A stretch of 64,000 bases of DNA from Aeromonas veronii (GTDB lineage: Bacteria > Pseudomonadota > Gammaproteobacteria > Enterobacterales > Aeromonadaceae), in assembly GCA_041319085.1 (NCBI GenBank), contig CP101033.1, positions 2,010,501-2,074,500 on the forward strand, in the 5' to 3' direction. The translations under genes and the position numbers were made by a program. Numbering within the stretch: position 1 is the stretch's first letter; each line of letters starts with the position of its first letter. The notes beneath the pieces were generated by a model. That model saw only the letters and a list, made by a program, of their open reading frames with translations. It did no database searches and was not told the origin of the DNA. Below are positions 35,863 through 45,224 of this stretch, piece after piece.

Positions 35863-37197
35863 ATGAGCATGACAACGAAGAATATTCCTAATCATACATC
35901 TCAATCTTGTCTTGAGGAGATTGAGCGAGCATTCTACCCCTGTGTGGCCATCGCCTCGACGATGAAAGAGGTGGCTGACATCATCTGCGACAGAAAAAGT
36001 AAAGTATTAGTGATCTTGGTGGATTTTTCTGCTGACATTCAACAATCCTATGAGCAGTTTGAAAAAATGATCACTGCAAACCGCAAGTTGGTCTGGATCG
36101 CTTTATTGGAGCGCCGCCATCACAAAGACGATGAATGCAGACTGTTGTTATCAGCCTATTTTTATGATTTTCATACTTATCCCATCGATAGTATCCGATT
36201 AGGTGGGTCGGTAGGGCACGCGATTGGGATGGCCAATTTTAAAGCGGCCTGTCAATATTCAGAGCCCCGTGCAACCAGCTTGCTGCTCGGTCAAAGCCAA
36301 GTGATGCAGGAGTTACGCGAGAAAATTTTACGGTTAAGTCATTGCCGTCTCCCAGTGATGGTCACAGGACCAACGGGCACTGGCAAAGAGTTGGTTGCTC
36401 GTGAGTTACATCTCTCATCCATGGGGGCTGATCACCCTTTTGTGGCAGTGAATTGTGGTGCTATTCCAGCTCAATTGATCCAGTCCGAGTTGTTTGGTCA
36501 TGTTAAGGGGGCTTTTACCGGAGCGTGCGAACGCAGGCTTGGTAAAATTGAAGCGGCTAACGGAGGTACACTATTTCTCGATGAGGTCGGTGAATTACCG
36601 TTAGAGGCTCAGGTGGTCTTGTTGAGGTTTTTGGAGGAAGGCATCATTGATGTTATCGGTAGTAACAAGCCAGTCAAAGTCGATGTACGTATTATTGCGG
36701 CTACCAACATAGAGCTTGAACACTCGGTTGCCAAAGGGGTTTTTAGAGAGGATCTATATTATCGATTGAATGTAGTGCGACTATATACCAGCCCATTATG
36801 TCAGCGTAAAGAGGACATATTATTGTTGGCCAACCACTTTTTGGCTGAGCAGCGCCTGACATCCGTAATAGGTTTTTCTCTTGAGGCTCAGCAAAAAATG
36901 GTGGCTTACGGGTGGCCGGGTAATGTGCGCGAGTTACGAAATAAAATATTAAGAGCGACGGCTTTATGTCGTGGGGGCTTAATCGATATTGACGGACTGG
37001 ATTTAACTGACGAAGCGGTGTTGAATGCCGTGGATGAGTGTGATGAAACATTAAAGTCAGCGCGACAGGCTTCAGAGCGACATTTGTTATTAAGGATGCT
37101 GACCAGATATCCGGAACAATATGACGAGATTGCTCAGCGTCTGGACGTCTCTCGGGCAACCCTTTATCGGTTGTTGCAAAAGTATGGCCTGTCGTAG
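35863..37197 (+). CDS. Sigma-54-dependent transcriptional activator of the fap operon
   Basis: A 444-residue enhancer-binding protein. An N-terminal ~130-residue receiver-like domain of VpsR type lacks an obvious phospho-acceptor motif. The AAA+ domain has Walker A GPTGTGKE (169-176), the sigma-54-contacting GAFTGA loop (216-221), Walker B GGTLFLDEVGE and an arginine-finger region. A Fis-type helix-turn-helix closes the protein (LDVSRATLYRLLQKYG). Start codons GTG 35860 and ATG 35863 or 35869 are all possible after AAGGGGG. Divergence from fap and the sigma-54 promoter there make it the likely fap regulator. Confidence 0.88.
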   Translation: MSMTTKNIPNHTSQSCLEEIERAFYPCVAIASTMKEVADIICDRKSKVLVILVDFSADIQQSYEQFEKMITANRKLVWIALLERRHHKDDECRLLLSAYFYDFHTYPIDSIRLGGSVGHAIGMANFKAACQYSEPRATSLLLGQSQVMQELREKILRLSHCRLPVMVTGPTGTGKELVARELHLSSMGADHPFVAVNCGAIPAQLIQSELFGHVKGAFTGACERRLGKIEAANGGTLFLDEVGELPLEAQVVLLRFLEEGIIDVIGSNKPVKVDVRIIAATNIELEHSVAKGVFREDLYYRLNVVRLYTSPLCQRKEDILLLANHFLAEQRLTSVIGFSLEAQQKMVAYGWPGNVRELRNKILRATALCRGGLIDIDGLDLTDEAVLNAVDECDETLKSARQASERHLLLRMLTRYPEQYDEIAQRLDVSRATLYRLLQKYGLS

Positions 37198-37208
37198 TTA
37201 TTCTCCGT

Positions 37209-37550
37209 CATTCCGCACCTGATTTTGGCACTTTCAGTGCTTGACGGCGATCGGCCATTCTGAACTATTACTTTCTTTTGCAGGTTGTTCATTATGGCCA
37301 CTCCCGCTATCTCTATCCGTAACCTCGCTCACCTTGGCTTGGTCACTGCATTGTGCCAAGAGTTGGGGATTGCCCGCATGATTGATGCGGTGCAGCCCAA
37401 AACACCGCCGTTGAAGGTCTCACACTGTGAAGCACTGGTTGCCATGATAGTGAACGGCCTAGGCTTTCACAGCCGCCCCTCACATGTTCCCGCAGTTTTT
37501 TGCCAACCAGCCGGTTGAGCGCCTTATAGGCCATGGATCCGTGCTGATGA
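37209..37550 (+). mobile_element. Left end of an IS1634-family element (truncated, frameshifted)
   Basis: The terminus CATTCCGCACCTGATTT (37209-37225) is followed by a transposase start at 37294: MATPAISIRNLAHLGLVTAL and VSHCEALVAMIVNGLGFHSR, typical of the DUF4277/IS1634 N-terminus. After HSRPSH the homology continues in another frame as MFPQFFANQPVERLIGHG, then breaks off at ~37550 where an IS4-type fragment on the other strand begins. The terminus is the exact inverted complement of 55807-55823. Confidence 0.82.
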
Positions 37551-37800
37551 TCTCCACACGCGGAGCAAAAAACAAGACGGAGTGTGCCAGCAGGGCGCGA
37601 CTGCTGCCCAGATTGGGGTGCCCCAGCTCATCATGGACGCTGGCATGGTTGAAAGTGAGGGCCGTGGTGTCTTCCAAGGCCAGCAAAAGGTCGCAATCCC
37701 TGGCTCGGGCGGCGGTGGCGGCAAATCCTGCGTCAGCAATGGCATCAGCATTGAGATTGACATGGTGGTTGCGAATAAAGCGGTATGCGCCTTCCATGTA
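37551..37800 (-). mobile_element. Tn5-type (IS4 family) transposase N-terminal fragment
   Basis: On the minus strand GAYRFIRNHHVNLNADAI, LALEDTTALTFNHASVHDEL and RALLAHSVLFFAP match the first catalytic region (E-D-T-T) of Tn5/IS50-like transposases. The fragment is cut at ~37550 by the IS1634 remnant and lacks the C-terminal two thirds. Confidence 0.75.
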
Positions 37801-37847
37801 AGCGGGTGAGATTTTACTGTGTCATGCCCGTTATTACCCATTTAGCG

Positions 37848-38984
37848 CTAATCATGCACGGCACGGCTCAACGCATCCCATCTCAACAACCCCTCCCACT
37901 GCACCAGCGTGCTTTGGTAGGTATCCGCCGCGTTGTAATGGACCATGGCATGCAGGCGGGCATGATGGCCAAGTCGCTTGACCACGTCGGGCATGGCATT
38001 GAGGCTTGCCAGCACCCGCGCCAGATCGCCGGGATCGTTTGGCTGATATTTGCGGCAATTCACCTCATCGGTGAGGTGTCGATCCCACCAGGCGCCATCG
38101 GCCGGGATCACTACGCATAATCCCGCCGCCATAGCCTCAAGAATGGAGAGGCCGAACGGTTCCTGATGACTGGTGGAGACAAAAATGCCGCATTGAGATC
38201 GGATCTCGTCAAGATTGGCGGGGTTGGCATACCAGTGCGTGTCTGGCAGCTGTGGCTGAGGCTGGCTGCAGGGTTGCAGCGTGCCCTTGGGCTGCAGATA
38301 GCAAACCATCAGCTCGGGGCGAGCGTCAGAGATCATTTGATGGGCGGCCAGCATGGTCTCCAGTCCCTTCCAGCGCAGCAACGAGGCCGCCCATAAAATA
38401 CGAGGCCCCCCCAGGGTCGCTTTGGGCCAATCAATCTCGCTCAAGCCGTTGGTAAATGGCTGCCAGTGTGACGGGAACTCGGTCTCGCCAAGCCGGGCCA
38501 GCAATGCCGCCAGGGAGCTACGGGTTGATTCGAGATAAAAGACAAAACTCGCCCGTTGCAGGGCCCTGGCAGAGAGCCCCGAGCACCCCACAGGGCCATG
38601 GATCAGCTGAACCACCCGGCACCGTAACCAGCGGGCCGCCCAGTAACAGCAGAGATCCACCCCCGGCCCGGACGCCGCCGCCAGGCACTTCACCTGCCCC
38701 AGACGCCACACCAGCCAGAGGATCTGCAGGGTCTGCCACCCCTGTTTGAGCAGATAGCCGATGCCGGACTCCCGCCCCTTCAATATGTGGGGCAGCCAAA
38801 GGGGGTGATGTTGGCAACGGGGCCAGGAGTCGGGATCCTGGGTCAGCACATGGCATGTAAGCCCGGGCATCCGTTTGGCCAACTCATCGAGCAGCACTTC
38901 GGTCGCAACCTTGGAGCCCCCGCGAAACGGGATGGGATCCACGACGATGATCTTTCCAAACACCGGCTCAGTTTGCATGCTCAT
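37848..38984 (-). CDS. Glycosyltransferase family 4 (exopolysaccharide)
   Basis: A 378-residue GT-B glycosyltransferase. The N-terminal half starts with a Gly-rich acceptor loop (PIPFRGGSKVATEVLL). The C-terminal half has the donor-binding pattern STSHQEPFGLSILEAMAAG with the E-x7-E motif (E-P-F-G...E-A), near residue 275. The start follows GGGAG. It is the last gene of a minus-strand operon flippase-polymerase-GT-GT and may correspond to SypI or SypJ. Confidence 0.85.
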   Translation of the reverse strand: MSMQTEPVFGKIIVVDPIPFRGGSKVATEVLLDELAKRMPGLTCHVLTQDPDSWPRCQHHPLWLPHILKGRESGIGYLLKQGWQTLQILWLVWRLGQVKCLAAASGPGVDLCCYWAARWLRCRVVQLIHGPVGCSGLSARALQRASFVFYLESTRSSLAALLARLGETEFPSHWQPFTNGLSEIDWPKATLGGPRILWAASLLRWKGLETMLAAHQMISDARPELMVCYLQPKGTLQPCSQPQPQLPDTHWYANPANLDEIRSQCGIFVSTSHQEPFGLSILEAMAAGLCVVIPADGAWWDRHLTDEVNCRKYQPNDPGDLARVLASLNAMPDVVKRLGHHARLHAMVHYNAADTYQSTLVQWEGLLRWDALSRAVHD

Positions 38985-39038
38985 TTTGCTGCTCCCTTAC
39001 TCTGGCACCTTGCTGCGGCCAAACCCCAGTTGCACTTT

Positions 39039-40268
39039 TTACGCCACTCTTGCCATCCCACTCGCCAGCATATTGCGACCTCTGGCAAGGAGTCGTTGCC
39101 CCGCCCAATGAATGAATGGTCGGAAGGGTGTGGGGGCCGTGGCGTGCCAACGACCAGCCAGCGCGGCGTCCCACACCGCCGTGACTCCGTCAACGTAACG
39201 CGCCACCGTGAACAACTGTGCGGCACGCAGCTGAGCGACACGCCCCATGTCACATCGGCGTTGCGGATTGCTCAATTGCCGCCAGTGATCAGCCATCTCG
39301 GCCCAATCCCCCGGGGTCGCCAGCAAGCCGGTCACCCCCTCCTCCACCACTTCGGGGATGCCGCCCACCCGATAGGCACTGACGGGGAGCCCCAACATGC
39401 CCGCCTCCGCCAACGTCAGACCAAACACCTCCTCACGGGCTCCGGAGACCAGCAGATCCACCCCGCCCCGCAAGATAGCCGCGCTGTCCGGCCGCTCGCC
39501 GAGAAAGTGGACGCGCTCGGCCACCCCGAGCTCGACAGCCAACGCCATCAATGCTTCCCGCTCCGGGCCGCTGCCAATGATCAGCAACTGGGCCTCCTCC
39601 CCCGATGCCATCAGGGTAGCCAGCGAGCGGATCAGCAGATCAATCCCCTTGCGTTTGATCAGGGAGCCAACGGTTGCGATGATCATATCCCCCGGGGGCA
39701 AGCCCAGCATGCCGACGACCGGCCAGTGAGCACCGCCATTCAGGCGAGCGGCATCCACCCCGTTGGGTACCCGGATCAACCGATCGGCCGCGCAGCCATC
39801 CTGGCGCCAACCGGTCAACACCGGCTCGCTCACCCCGATCAGCACGCTTGCCTGATGGACCCGCAGGCTGAACCTGTCTCTTGGCTGGTAACGGGCATGG
39901 AGGTGGCACACCAGCGGTACCTGCAACGCCCGACAGACCCCCGCCAGCCACTGACAAGGGGCCGCGCTGTTGGCGTGCACCAGCCCAATCTGCCGCTCGG
40001 TGATGAGCTCTCTGGCTCGCCGGGAGAGGCGCCGATGGGCCGCAAGATCAAAACGGGGCGCCTGCCATCCCAGCAGCAGGCTGAACGGCTCGACCATGGT
40101 TTCGACCCCGAGGGTGGCCGCCTCTGCCGCCAGCGTCGGGCTATTGCACCAGAGCAGGGGCGTAAACCGGCTGCGATCGAGGTGGGCCAGCAGATCCAGC
40201 AGGCAGCGTTCGCTGCCGCGGATCCAGTCTTCTCCGTAGTGAACCAGCAAAACAGGGGTTGCGTTCAT
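39039..40268 (-). CDS. Glycosyltransferase family 4 (exopolysaccharide)
   Basis: A 409-residue GT4 enzyme with YGEDWIRGSERCLLDLL near the N-terminus, RVPNGVDAARLN in the middle and the donor-site motif REEVFGLTLAEAGMLGLPV near residue 295. Its ATG overlaps the stop of the upstream polymerase gene (ATGA). Fourth-position homologue in a SypH/I/J-like set; the sugar specificity cannot be read. Confidence 0.87.
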   Translation of the reverse strand: MNATPVLLVHYGEDWIRGSERCLLDLLAHLDRSRFTPLLWCNSPTLAAEAATLGVETMVEPFSLLLGWQAPRFDLAAHRRLSRRARELITERQIGLVHANSAAPCQWLAGVCRALQVPLVCHLHARYQPRDRFSLRVHQASVLIGVSEPVLTGWRQDGCAADRLIRVPNGVDAARLNGGAHWPVVGMLGLPPGDMIIATVGSLIKRKGIDLLIRSLATLMASGEEAQLLIIGSGPEREALMALAVELGVAERVHFLGERPDSAAILRGGVDLLVSGAREEVFGLTLAEAGMLGLPVSAYRVGGIPEVVEEGVTGLLATPGDWAEMADHWRQLSNPQRRCDMGRVAQLRAAQLFTVARYVDGVTAVWDAALAGRWHATAPTPFRPFIHWAGQRLLARGRNMLASGMARVA

Positions 40269-41684
40269 CCTCTTGCTCCCTTGGGTGGCACTGCCGGCAA
40301 CCGGGTTGCCTCCTGATGATCCTCAGGGGTGGCCTTCACCTCTGTGGCCGCCTGCTGCACGTACTTGATGGCGGCGACGGCCAGCGCCAGCTCCAGATAG
40401 ATGGGCCAGGTAAATCCCTGAGTCAGGAAGGATCCCGAAATCACAAACCCCACCATGCTGGCCATCACCCCCTGCATCGCCGTGATCACTGCAGGAGGCA
40501 TGCCAGCGAGCTGGCAACGCCAGCAACTGCGCAGGGTCACCGTCACCATGCCGATAAACAGCGCCAACCCGACAAAGCCGGTTTCAGCCAGCACCCCGAA
40601 CCAGGTGGAGTGCACAGCATGATTGAGCCCATCCCAATGGGGGCTGTAGAAGAAGTAGTTGTAATAGAAATTGGACAAGCCCACCCCCACCAGCGGGTGG
40701 CCCAGTGCCATCCCCCAGGCGGCTTGCCAGGCGTAGATCCGCCCCATGGCCGAGGCATCAACCCCGCTCTCGGCGGCGCCGCCAGATGCCCGGTCGCTGA
40801 TCCCGGCCGCCACAAACAGCACACTAAGTGCCAACCCGCCCGCCATTATCAGCAAGGCTTTGGACTTCACCCGCTGCCAGGCAAACAGGCCGCTGACCGC
40901 ACACACGCCAAGCAAGCCGCCGCGGCTCTGGGTGGCAATAATGGCGGTGGCAGTCAACGCAAAGCCGAGCCCCCCAGTAAACGCCCCCCGCCCCATTGCC
41001 CTGATTGAGCAGCAAGCTCAGCGAAAAACCGGCAGGAAAGAGCAGCACCAGCGCCAGATCGTTGGGATCCCCCAGCACAGAGCCCAGCTCGCGCCCTATG
41101 GTCACCCGGGTCCCCTCCACCAGCCCGATCCCGCTCGCCTTGTTGTAGAGGGCCACCAGCGCCACCAGACAGCCCGCTACCACGAAGGTACGCACCGCCA
41201 GCGCAAAATCCCCCGGGGTGCGCACTAGCCAGGCGGTGGCCAGGGTCATCAGATAGATCTTGCTGTAACTGCCAGTCCAGGTGGCGATCGCCTCGCCCCG
41301 GTTGCTGGCAAACAGCACACCGATGGATACCATCACAAAGAAGGCAGTCAGCCAGCTCAGGGATTGGCTCCAGTAGGGCTTGATCCGGCCGGTCAGCAAA
41401 ATGTGCCAGACCAGCGCGCCGATGGCGGCCAGCGAGAAGAGCAGCGGGATCTTGAGGGGATAGAGCTGGGGGAACACCTCATGCAGCCGAAAGAAGGAGA
41501 AGGTGACAAACCCCAGCACCATCAAGAAGGGCCAGCGCAGGGCAAACCAGATGGCGGGAATGGCAAGGCCGAACACCGGCAGCAACAGGGGATGGGGCAG
41601 CCGCCACCAGAGCAGGGCCAGCACCAGACAGATGACGCTTGCCCAAATGGCTGGCGTTAAACGAGCCATGATCCTGCCCACCAT
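40265..41684 (-). pseudogene. O-antigen ligase/polymerase family gene with one frameshift
   Basis: A multi-pass Wzy/ligase-type protein (SypL-like) read in two frames. Residues to LSLLLNQGNGAGG run from 41684 (or ATG 41669); the rest resumes as FTGGLGFALTATAIIATQSRGG and ends at 40265. The shift lies in a run of six G near 40985-40990; removing one G restores a ~470-residue protein with ~10 membrane helices and the O-antigen ligase signature TQSRGGLLG. It overlaps the flippase upstream and the glycosyltransferase downstream. It may be a true mutation or a sequencing error. Confidence 0.8.
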
Positions 41685-42976
41685 TGGCCAAGCCAGACCA
41701 TCGCCAGCGCCCCGAGCGAACTGGCCCAGAGAGTCGAGAGGCGATACGGCAGCGGCAGCAACCGCTGGCTCACCAGATAAAAGGCCAGCGCCCGTACCAG
41801 ATAGACCAGCAGCAGGGTCCAGATCACCCCGGCAACCCCGAAGGGCGGGATGGCGAGCAGAAAGCCTGCGACGCCAAGGGCGCTGCAGCCCAGATTGATC
41901 ACCATCTGGGCATTGCTCTTCTCGCCGCTAAAGCAGCCGACATTGAGCAAGTCCGAGACATTGCGCACCGCCATGCCCAGCACCAGCAGCGGAATATAGG
42001 CGATCGCCCCGTGATAGCTCTCCGGGGTCAGCCAGCGAATGAGCAAAGGGGCAGTGAGCCCGACAATCCCCGCAGTAACAAACCCCAGTACCGACCCCAT
42101 CACGCTGTAGTGAGCATTGAGTCGCAGTCCATCCGGCTCGCGCAGCAACATGAACCGGCGGGGATACCACCAGAGGGCAAAGGGTTGCAGCAACAACCCC
42201 ACCGCCAGCGCCAGCTTGCCCGCCACCGCGTAGTAGGCGAGCAGCGCCTCCCCCACCACATCGGCCAGCAGCAGCCGATCCAGTCCGCTCAGGGCAAAGC
42301 CCGCCAGCCCACTCACCACCAGGGGCAATCCATAGCGCAGCAACGGCCGATAGTGCTGCCAGTCAAAGCGGATCCCGCTATCTCGCCATTGCCAGAGGCT
42401 CAGCAGCAACGCCAGTGCAACGCAGGTCAGGGTGCCGGAGGCCAGCACCCCGCTCACGCCCCAGCCGAGCCAGAGCCACCAGCCGGTCAGCAGGGACTGG
42501 ATCACCGCCTTGCCTGCGGTCGCGGCAAAGAAGAGGCGCGCCTGATTGCGCATCCGCAGCCATGCCAGCGGCACGCCGATCACCCCTTCAAACGGCAGGG
42601 CGCAGAGCACCCAGCGCACATCCGCAAGACGGGTTTCCACCGGCAGCCAGGCTTGCACAACAGGCGCCAGCAGCCAGAGCAGCACCAGACTGGCCAGGGC
42701 GATCAGCCAGACCAGCCCAAACATGCGGGCCACCATCTGTTGGCGCTCCTGCTCATCTTTCGCCAATCCGGCAAAGCGGTAGAGGGCATCTACCAGCCCG
42801 AAGCCCAAAATAAGGGAACCCAGATTGATGAGGGTCAGCAGCACCTCCAGCTGGCCGTATTCACAAGGCAGCAGCTGATGGGTCAACACCGGCAGCATCA
42901 GCAGGGAGATCCCCTTCATCAGGAGCAAGCCGCCGGCGTAATAGAGCATGGCAATCTGGTTCACACCAAGTTTCAT
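41657..42976 (-). CDS. Polysaccharide flippase (Wzx/SypK-like)
   Basis: A 439-residue MATE/MVF-fold oligosaccharide flippase with about 12-14 membrane helices; MLYYAGGLLLMKGISLLMLP near the N-terminus is typical of the family. It moves lipid-linked repeat units across the inner membrane. It is the first gene of the minus-strand operon, and a sigma-54-type promoter lies 52 bp upstream. Confidence 0.88.
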   Translation of the reverse strand: MKLGVNQIAMLYYAGGLLLMKGISLLMLPVLTHQLLPCEYGQLEVLLTLINLGSLILGFGLVDALYRFAGLAKDEQERQQMVARMFGLVWLIALASLVLLWLLAPVVQAWLPVETRLADVRWVLCALPFEGVIGVPLAWLRMRNQARLFFAATAGKAVIQSLLTGWWLWLGWGVSGVLASGTLTCVALALLLSLWQWRDSGIRFDWQHYRPLLRYGLPLVVSGLAGFALSGLDRLLLADVVGEALLAYYAVAGKLALAVGLLLQPFALWWYPRRFMLLREPDGLRLNAHYSVMGSVLGFVTAGIVGLTAPLLIRWLTPESYHGAIAYIPLLVLGMAVRNVSDLLNVGCFSGEKSNAQMVINLGCSALGVAGFLLAIPPFGVAGVIWTLLLVYLVRALAFYLVSQRLLPLPYRLSTLWASSLGALAMVWLGQWWAGSWLV

Positions 42977-43027
42977 AGGGCCTCCCAGCCTCCCGAAGCA
43001 TCCCGCTTCGGGTCAGCTACCACTAAT

Positions 43028-43042
43028 GCAAAGCCCACGCCA
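43028..43042 (-). promoter_or_regulatory. Sigma-54-type promoter upstream of the flippase operon
   Basis: Minus-strand TGGCGTGGGCTTTGC keeps TGGC-N7-TTGC with correct GG/GC spacing. The predicted start is ~40 bp before the flippase ATG. Confidence 0.7.
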
Positions 43043-43216
43043 CTCACTCCCGCCCTGAAGCGATAGCCCCTCTGTGCGGCTTAACCGGCCTGAACAAGCC
43101 CAGAATGAGACTGGCATTTGCGTTTTGCACAACGCTGGCTGCAAATTGCACCGATCGGCGCAATTTGATTCCTTCTGTTAGCCCCATTTAGCCTGATCCC
43201 GTTGGAGCCATCCTGT

Positions 43217-43231
43217 TGGCCCGATCCCTGC
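43217..43231 (+). promoter_or_regulatory. Sigma-54-type promoter upstream of the acyltransferase gene
   Basis: TGGCCCGATCCCTGC: GG and GC at the right ten-base spacing, TTGC replaced by CTGC. It lies 46 bp before the ATG at 43277, divergent from the flippase promoter. In Vibrio fischeri the matching sypM promoter is sigma-54/SypG dependent. Confidence 0.6.
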
Positions 43232-43276
43232 TTTCTGCTTAGCGAGCAACGGACTGCACCAGAGGGAGAGGCCGCC

Positions 43277-44032
43277 ATGAACACCATCAACCTGCACCGG
43301 ATGAAAAGCTGGGCCAAACAGGGGGAGACGCCACTGGCCCGCCGGGTATGGCGACTGGCCAAAAGCGCTCGCCACTGGTCATTCCCCGTGATCCCTCCCC
43401 TGCATCGGCTGCTTTATCGGCTCTATTTGCTGATCAGCAACGCGCTGGCGACCCTGACCCGCACCCTCTGGTGGACCCCCTTGTTTCAATCTCGCCTGAA
43501 AGCCCCCGCCCCGCGCCTCTATCTCTATGGCGGCATCCCCTATATCAGCGGCCCGGTCGCCATCGAGATTGGTGCCGACTGCCGCCTCAGCGCCGCCATG
43601 ACCATCAGCGGCCGCGCATCGAGCCAGACACCAAGGCTGGTGATTGGCCGCAATGTCGGGATTGGCTGGCAGACCACCCTGGCGGTGGGTAGCAAGATAG
43701 TGCTGGGGGATAACGTGAGAATTGCTGGCCGTGCCTTTCTGGCGGGCTACCCGGGGCATCCCGTCAATGCCCGCGATCGCGCCCGGGGCCTGCCGGATCG
43801 CGATGAACAGGTGGGGGCCATTGTGCTGGAGCAGGATGTCTGGCTCGGCACCGGGGTGATGGTGATGGCCGGCGTCACCATAGGCGCGGGCACTATTGTC
43901 GCCGCAGGCAGCGTCGTCACCCGGGATCTGCCCGCCGGTGTGCTGGCAGCAGGGGTACCGGCCACCGTACTGCGCCCCTTGCAACCACAGGATCACAGCG
44001 ACCCCGCACACGCTTCGGAGACCTTTGCATGA
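43277..44032 (+). CDS. Hexapeptide-repeat acyltransferase (SypM-like)
   Basis: A 251-residue protein whose C-terminal half (about 85-240) is a left-handed beta-helix of hexapeptide repeats, with GIGWQTTLAVGSKIVLGDNV and the typical end VWLGTGVMVMAGVTIGAGT, AAGSVVTRDLPAGVLAAGVP. The N-terminal ~70 residues are basic with a hydrophobic stretch. It probably O-acetylates a sugar of the polysaccharide. The start follows GGGAGAG; the longer frame upstream overlaps the promoter. It overlaps the next gene by 4 bp. Confidence 0.85.
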   Translation: MNTINLHRMKSWAKQGETPLARRVWRLAKSARHWSFPVIPPLHRLLYRLYLLISNALATLTRTLWWTPLFQSRLKAPAPRLYLYGGIPYISGPVAIEIGADCRLSAAMTISGRASSQTPRLVIGRNVGIGWQTTLAVGSKIVLGDNVRIAGRAFLAGYPGHPVNARDRARGLPDRDEQVGAIVLEQDVWLGTGVMVMAGVTIGAGTIVAAGSVVTRDLPAGVLAAGVPATVLRPLQPQDHSDPAHASETFA

Positions 44033-45224
44033 AACCACACTCACTGCCGCAACTGGTGGTGCTGGGCGAGGATTGGGGTCAGCACCCCTCCAGCACCCAG
44101 CACCTGATCAAGCGTCTGTTGCCCGATTATCAGGTGCTCTGGGTCAACTCCATCGGCATGCGTTGCCCCCGCTTTACCCTTCATGATCTCACCCGAATCG
44201 TCCACAAACTGGGGGCCGTGCTGCGCGGCGCACGCCATTCTGGCGGCCAGTCGGTTGCGCCATCCGAAGCCAGCAGCCCCCGGGTACTGCCGCCGCTCGC
44301 CTTGCCGCTGCCGGGCAGTCGGCTGGCAGGCAAGATCAATGGCCACTGGCTGGCGGCGCAGATCCGGCGCCAGTTGCCCGAGCTGGATCGCCCCTTGCTC
44401 TGGATCTCCCTGCCCAGCGCCGTCGATCTGATTGGCAAGCTCGAAGAGCGGGCGGTCATCTACTACTGCGGCGATGACTTCTCGGCGCTGGCAGGGGTGG
44501 ATCATCAGGCCATCGCTCACTGTGAAGCCCGACTGGTGGAGAAAGCGGATCTCATTCTGGCCGCCAGCCCCGCGCTGGCCAGCCGCTTTCCCCCATAAAA
44601 CCCGGCTCCTCAGCCACGGCGTGGATCTCGAGCTGTTTATGCCCCCAGAGAGCGGCCGGCGGATCTCCCCTCCGGCCGCCCCATTGCCGGATTTTACGGC
44701 AGCCTGAGCGACTGGATTGATATTCCCCTGCTGGCAGAGACGGCGGCCGCCCTGCCCCATTGGGATCTGGTGCTGATTGGCCCGATCCAGACCGATATCT
44801 CCCCCTCAAGGGCCTCCCCAATATCCATCTGCTGGGGCCCCGTCCCCATCACACGCTGGCGGCCTATGCCCAGCACTGGCAGGTGAGTCTGCTGCCCTTT
44901 GTCGACAACGCCCAGATCCGTGCCTGCAATCCGTTGAAATTGCGTGAATATCTGGCCGCAGGGCGACCCATCGTCAGCACTGACTTTCCGGCGCTCGATG
45001 GCTATCGGGATCAGATCCAGCTCCCCCGCAGTGGGGAGAGCCTGGCCCAGGCAATCAATCGGGCCGCCTTTGATCAACCTAATCCGGGCTGGTTTCAGGA
45101 GAGCTGCTGGGAAGGGCTCACCCGCAGCAAAGGGCGCCACACTCGCCAGCAGCAGGTGGCCCTGCAAAGCTGGGATCACAAGGCAGCTGAACTGAACAAC
45201 TGGTTGAAGGGGCTGCACGGATGA
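44029..45224 (+). pseudogene. Glycosyltransferase gene (SypN-like) with three frameshifts
   Basis: A ~400-residue glycosyltransferase readable across frames. Frame 1 runs MKPHSLPQLVVLGEDWGQHP to DLILAASPALASRFP, frame 2 HKTRLLSHGVDLELFM, frame 1 again IAGFYGSLSDWIDIPLLAE, and then frame 3 KGLPNIHLLGPRPHHTLAAY to the end. The breaks lie at C runs near 44593 (one C too many), 44665-44670 (one C short) and 44805-44810 (one C short). Correcting three bases gives one protein. It overlaps its neighbours by 4 bp on both sides, so it is part of the plus-strand operon. Confidence 0.8.

Noticed and set aside
43111..43150. Additional sigma-54 sites at TGGCATTTGCG and TGGCTGCAAATTGC
   Set aside because: The GG to GC spacing is 12 and 9 bases, not the required 10.
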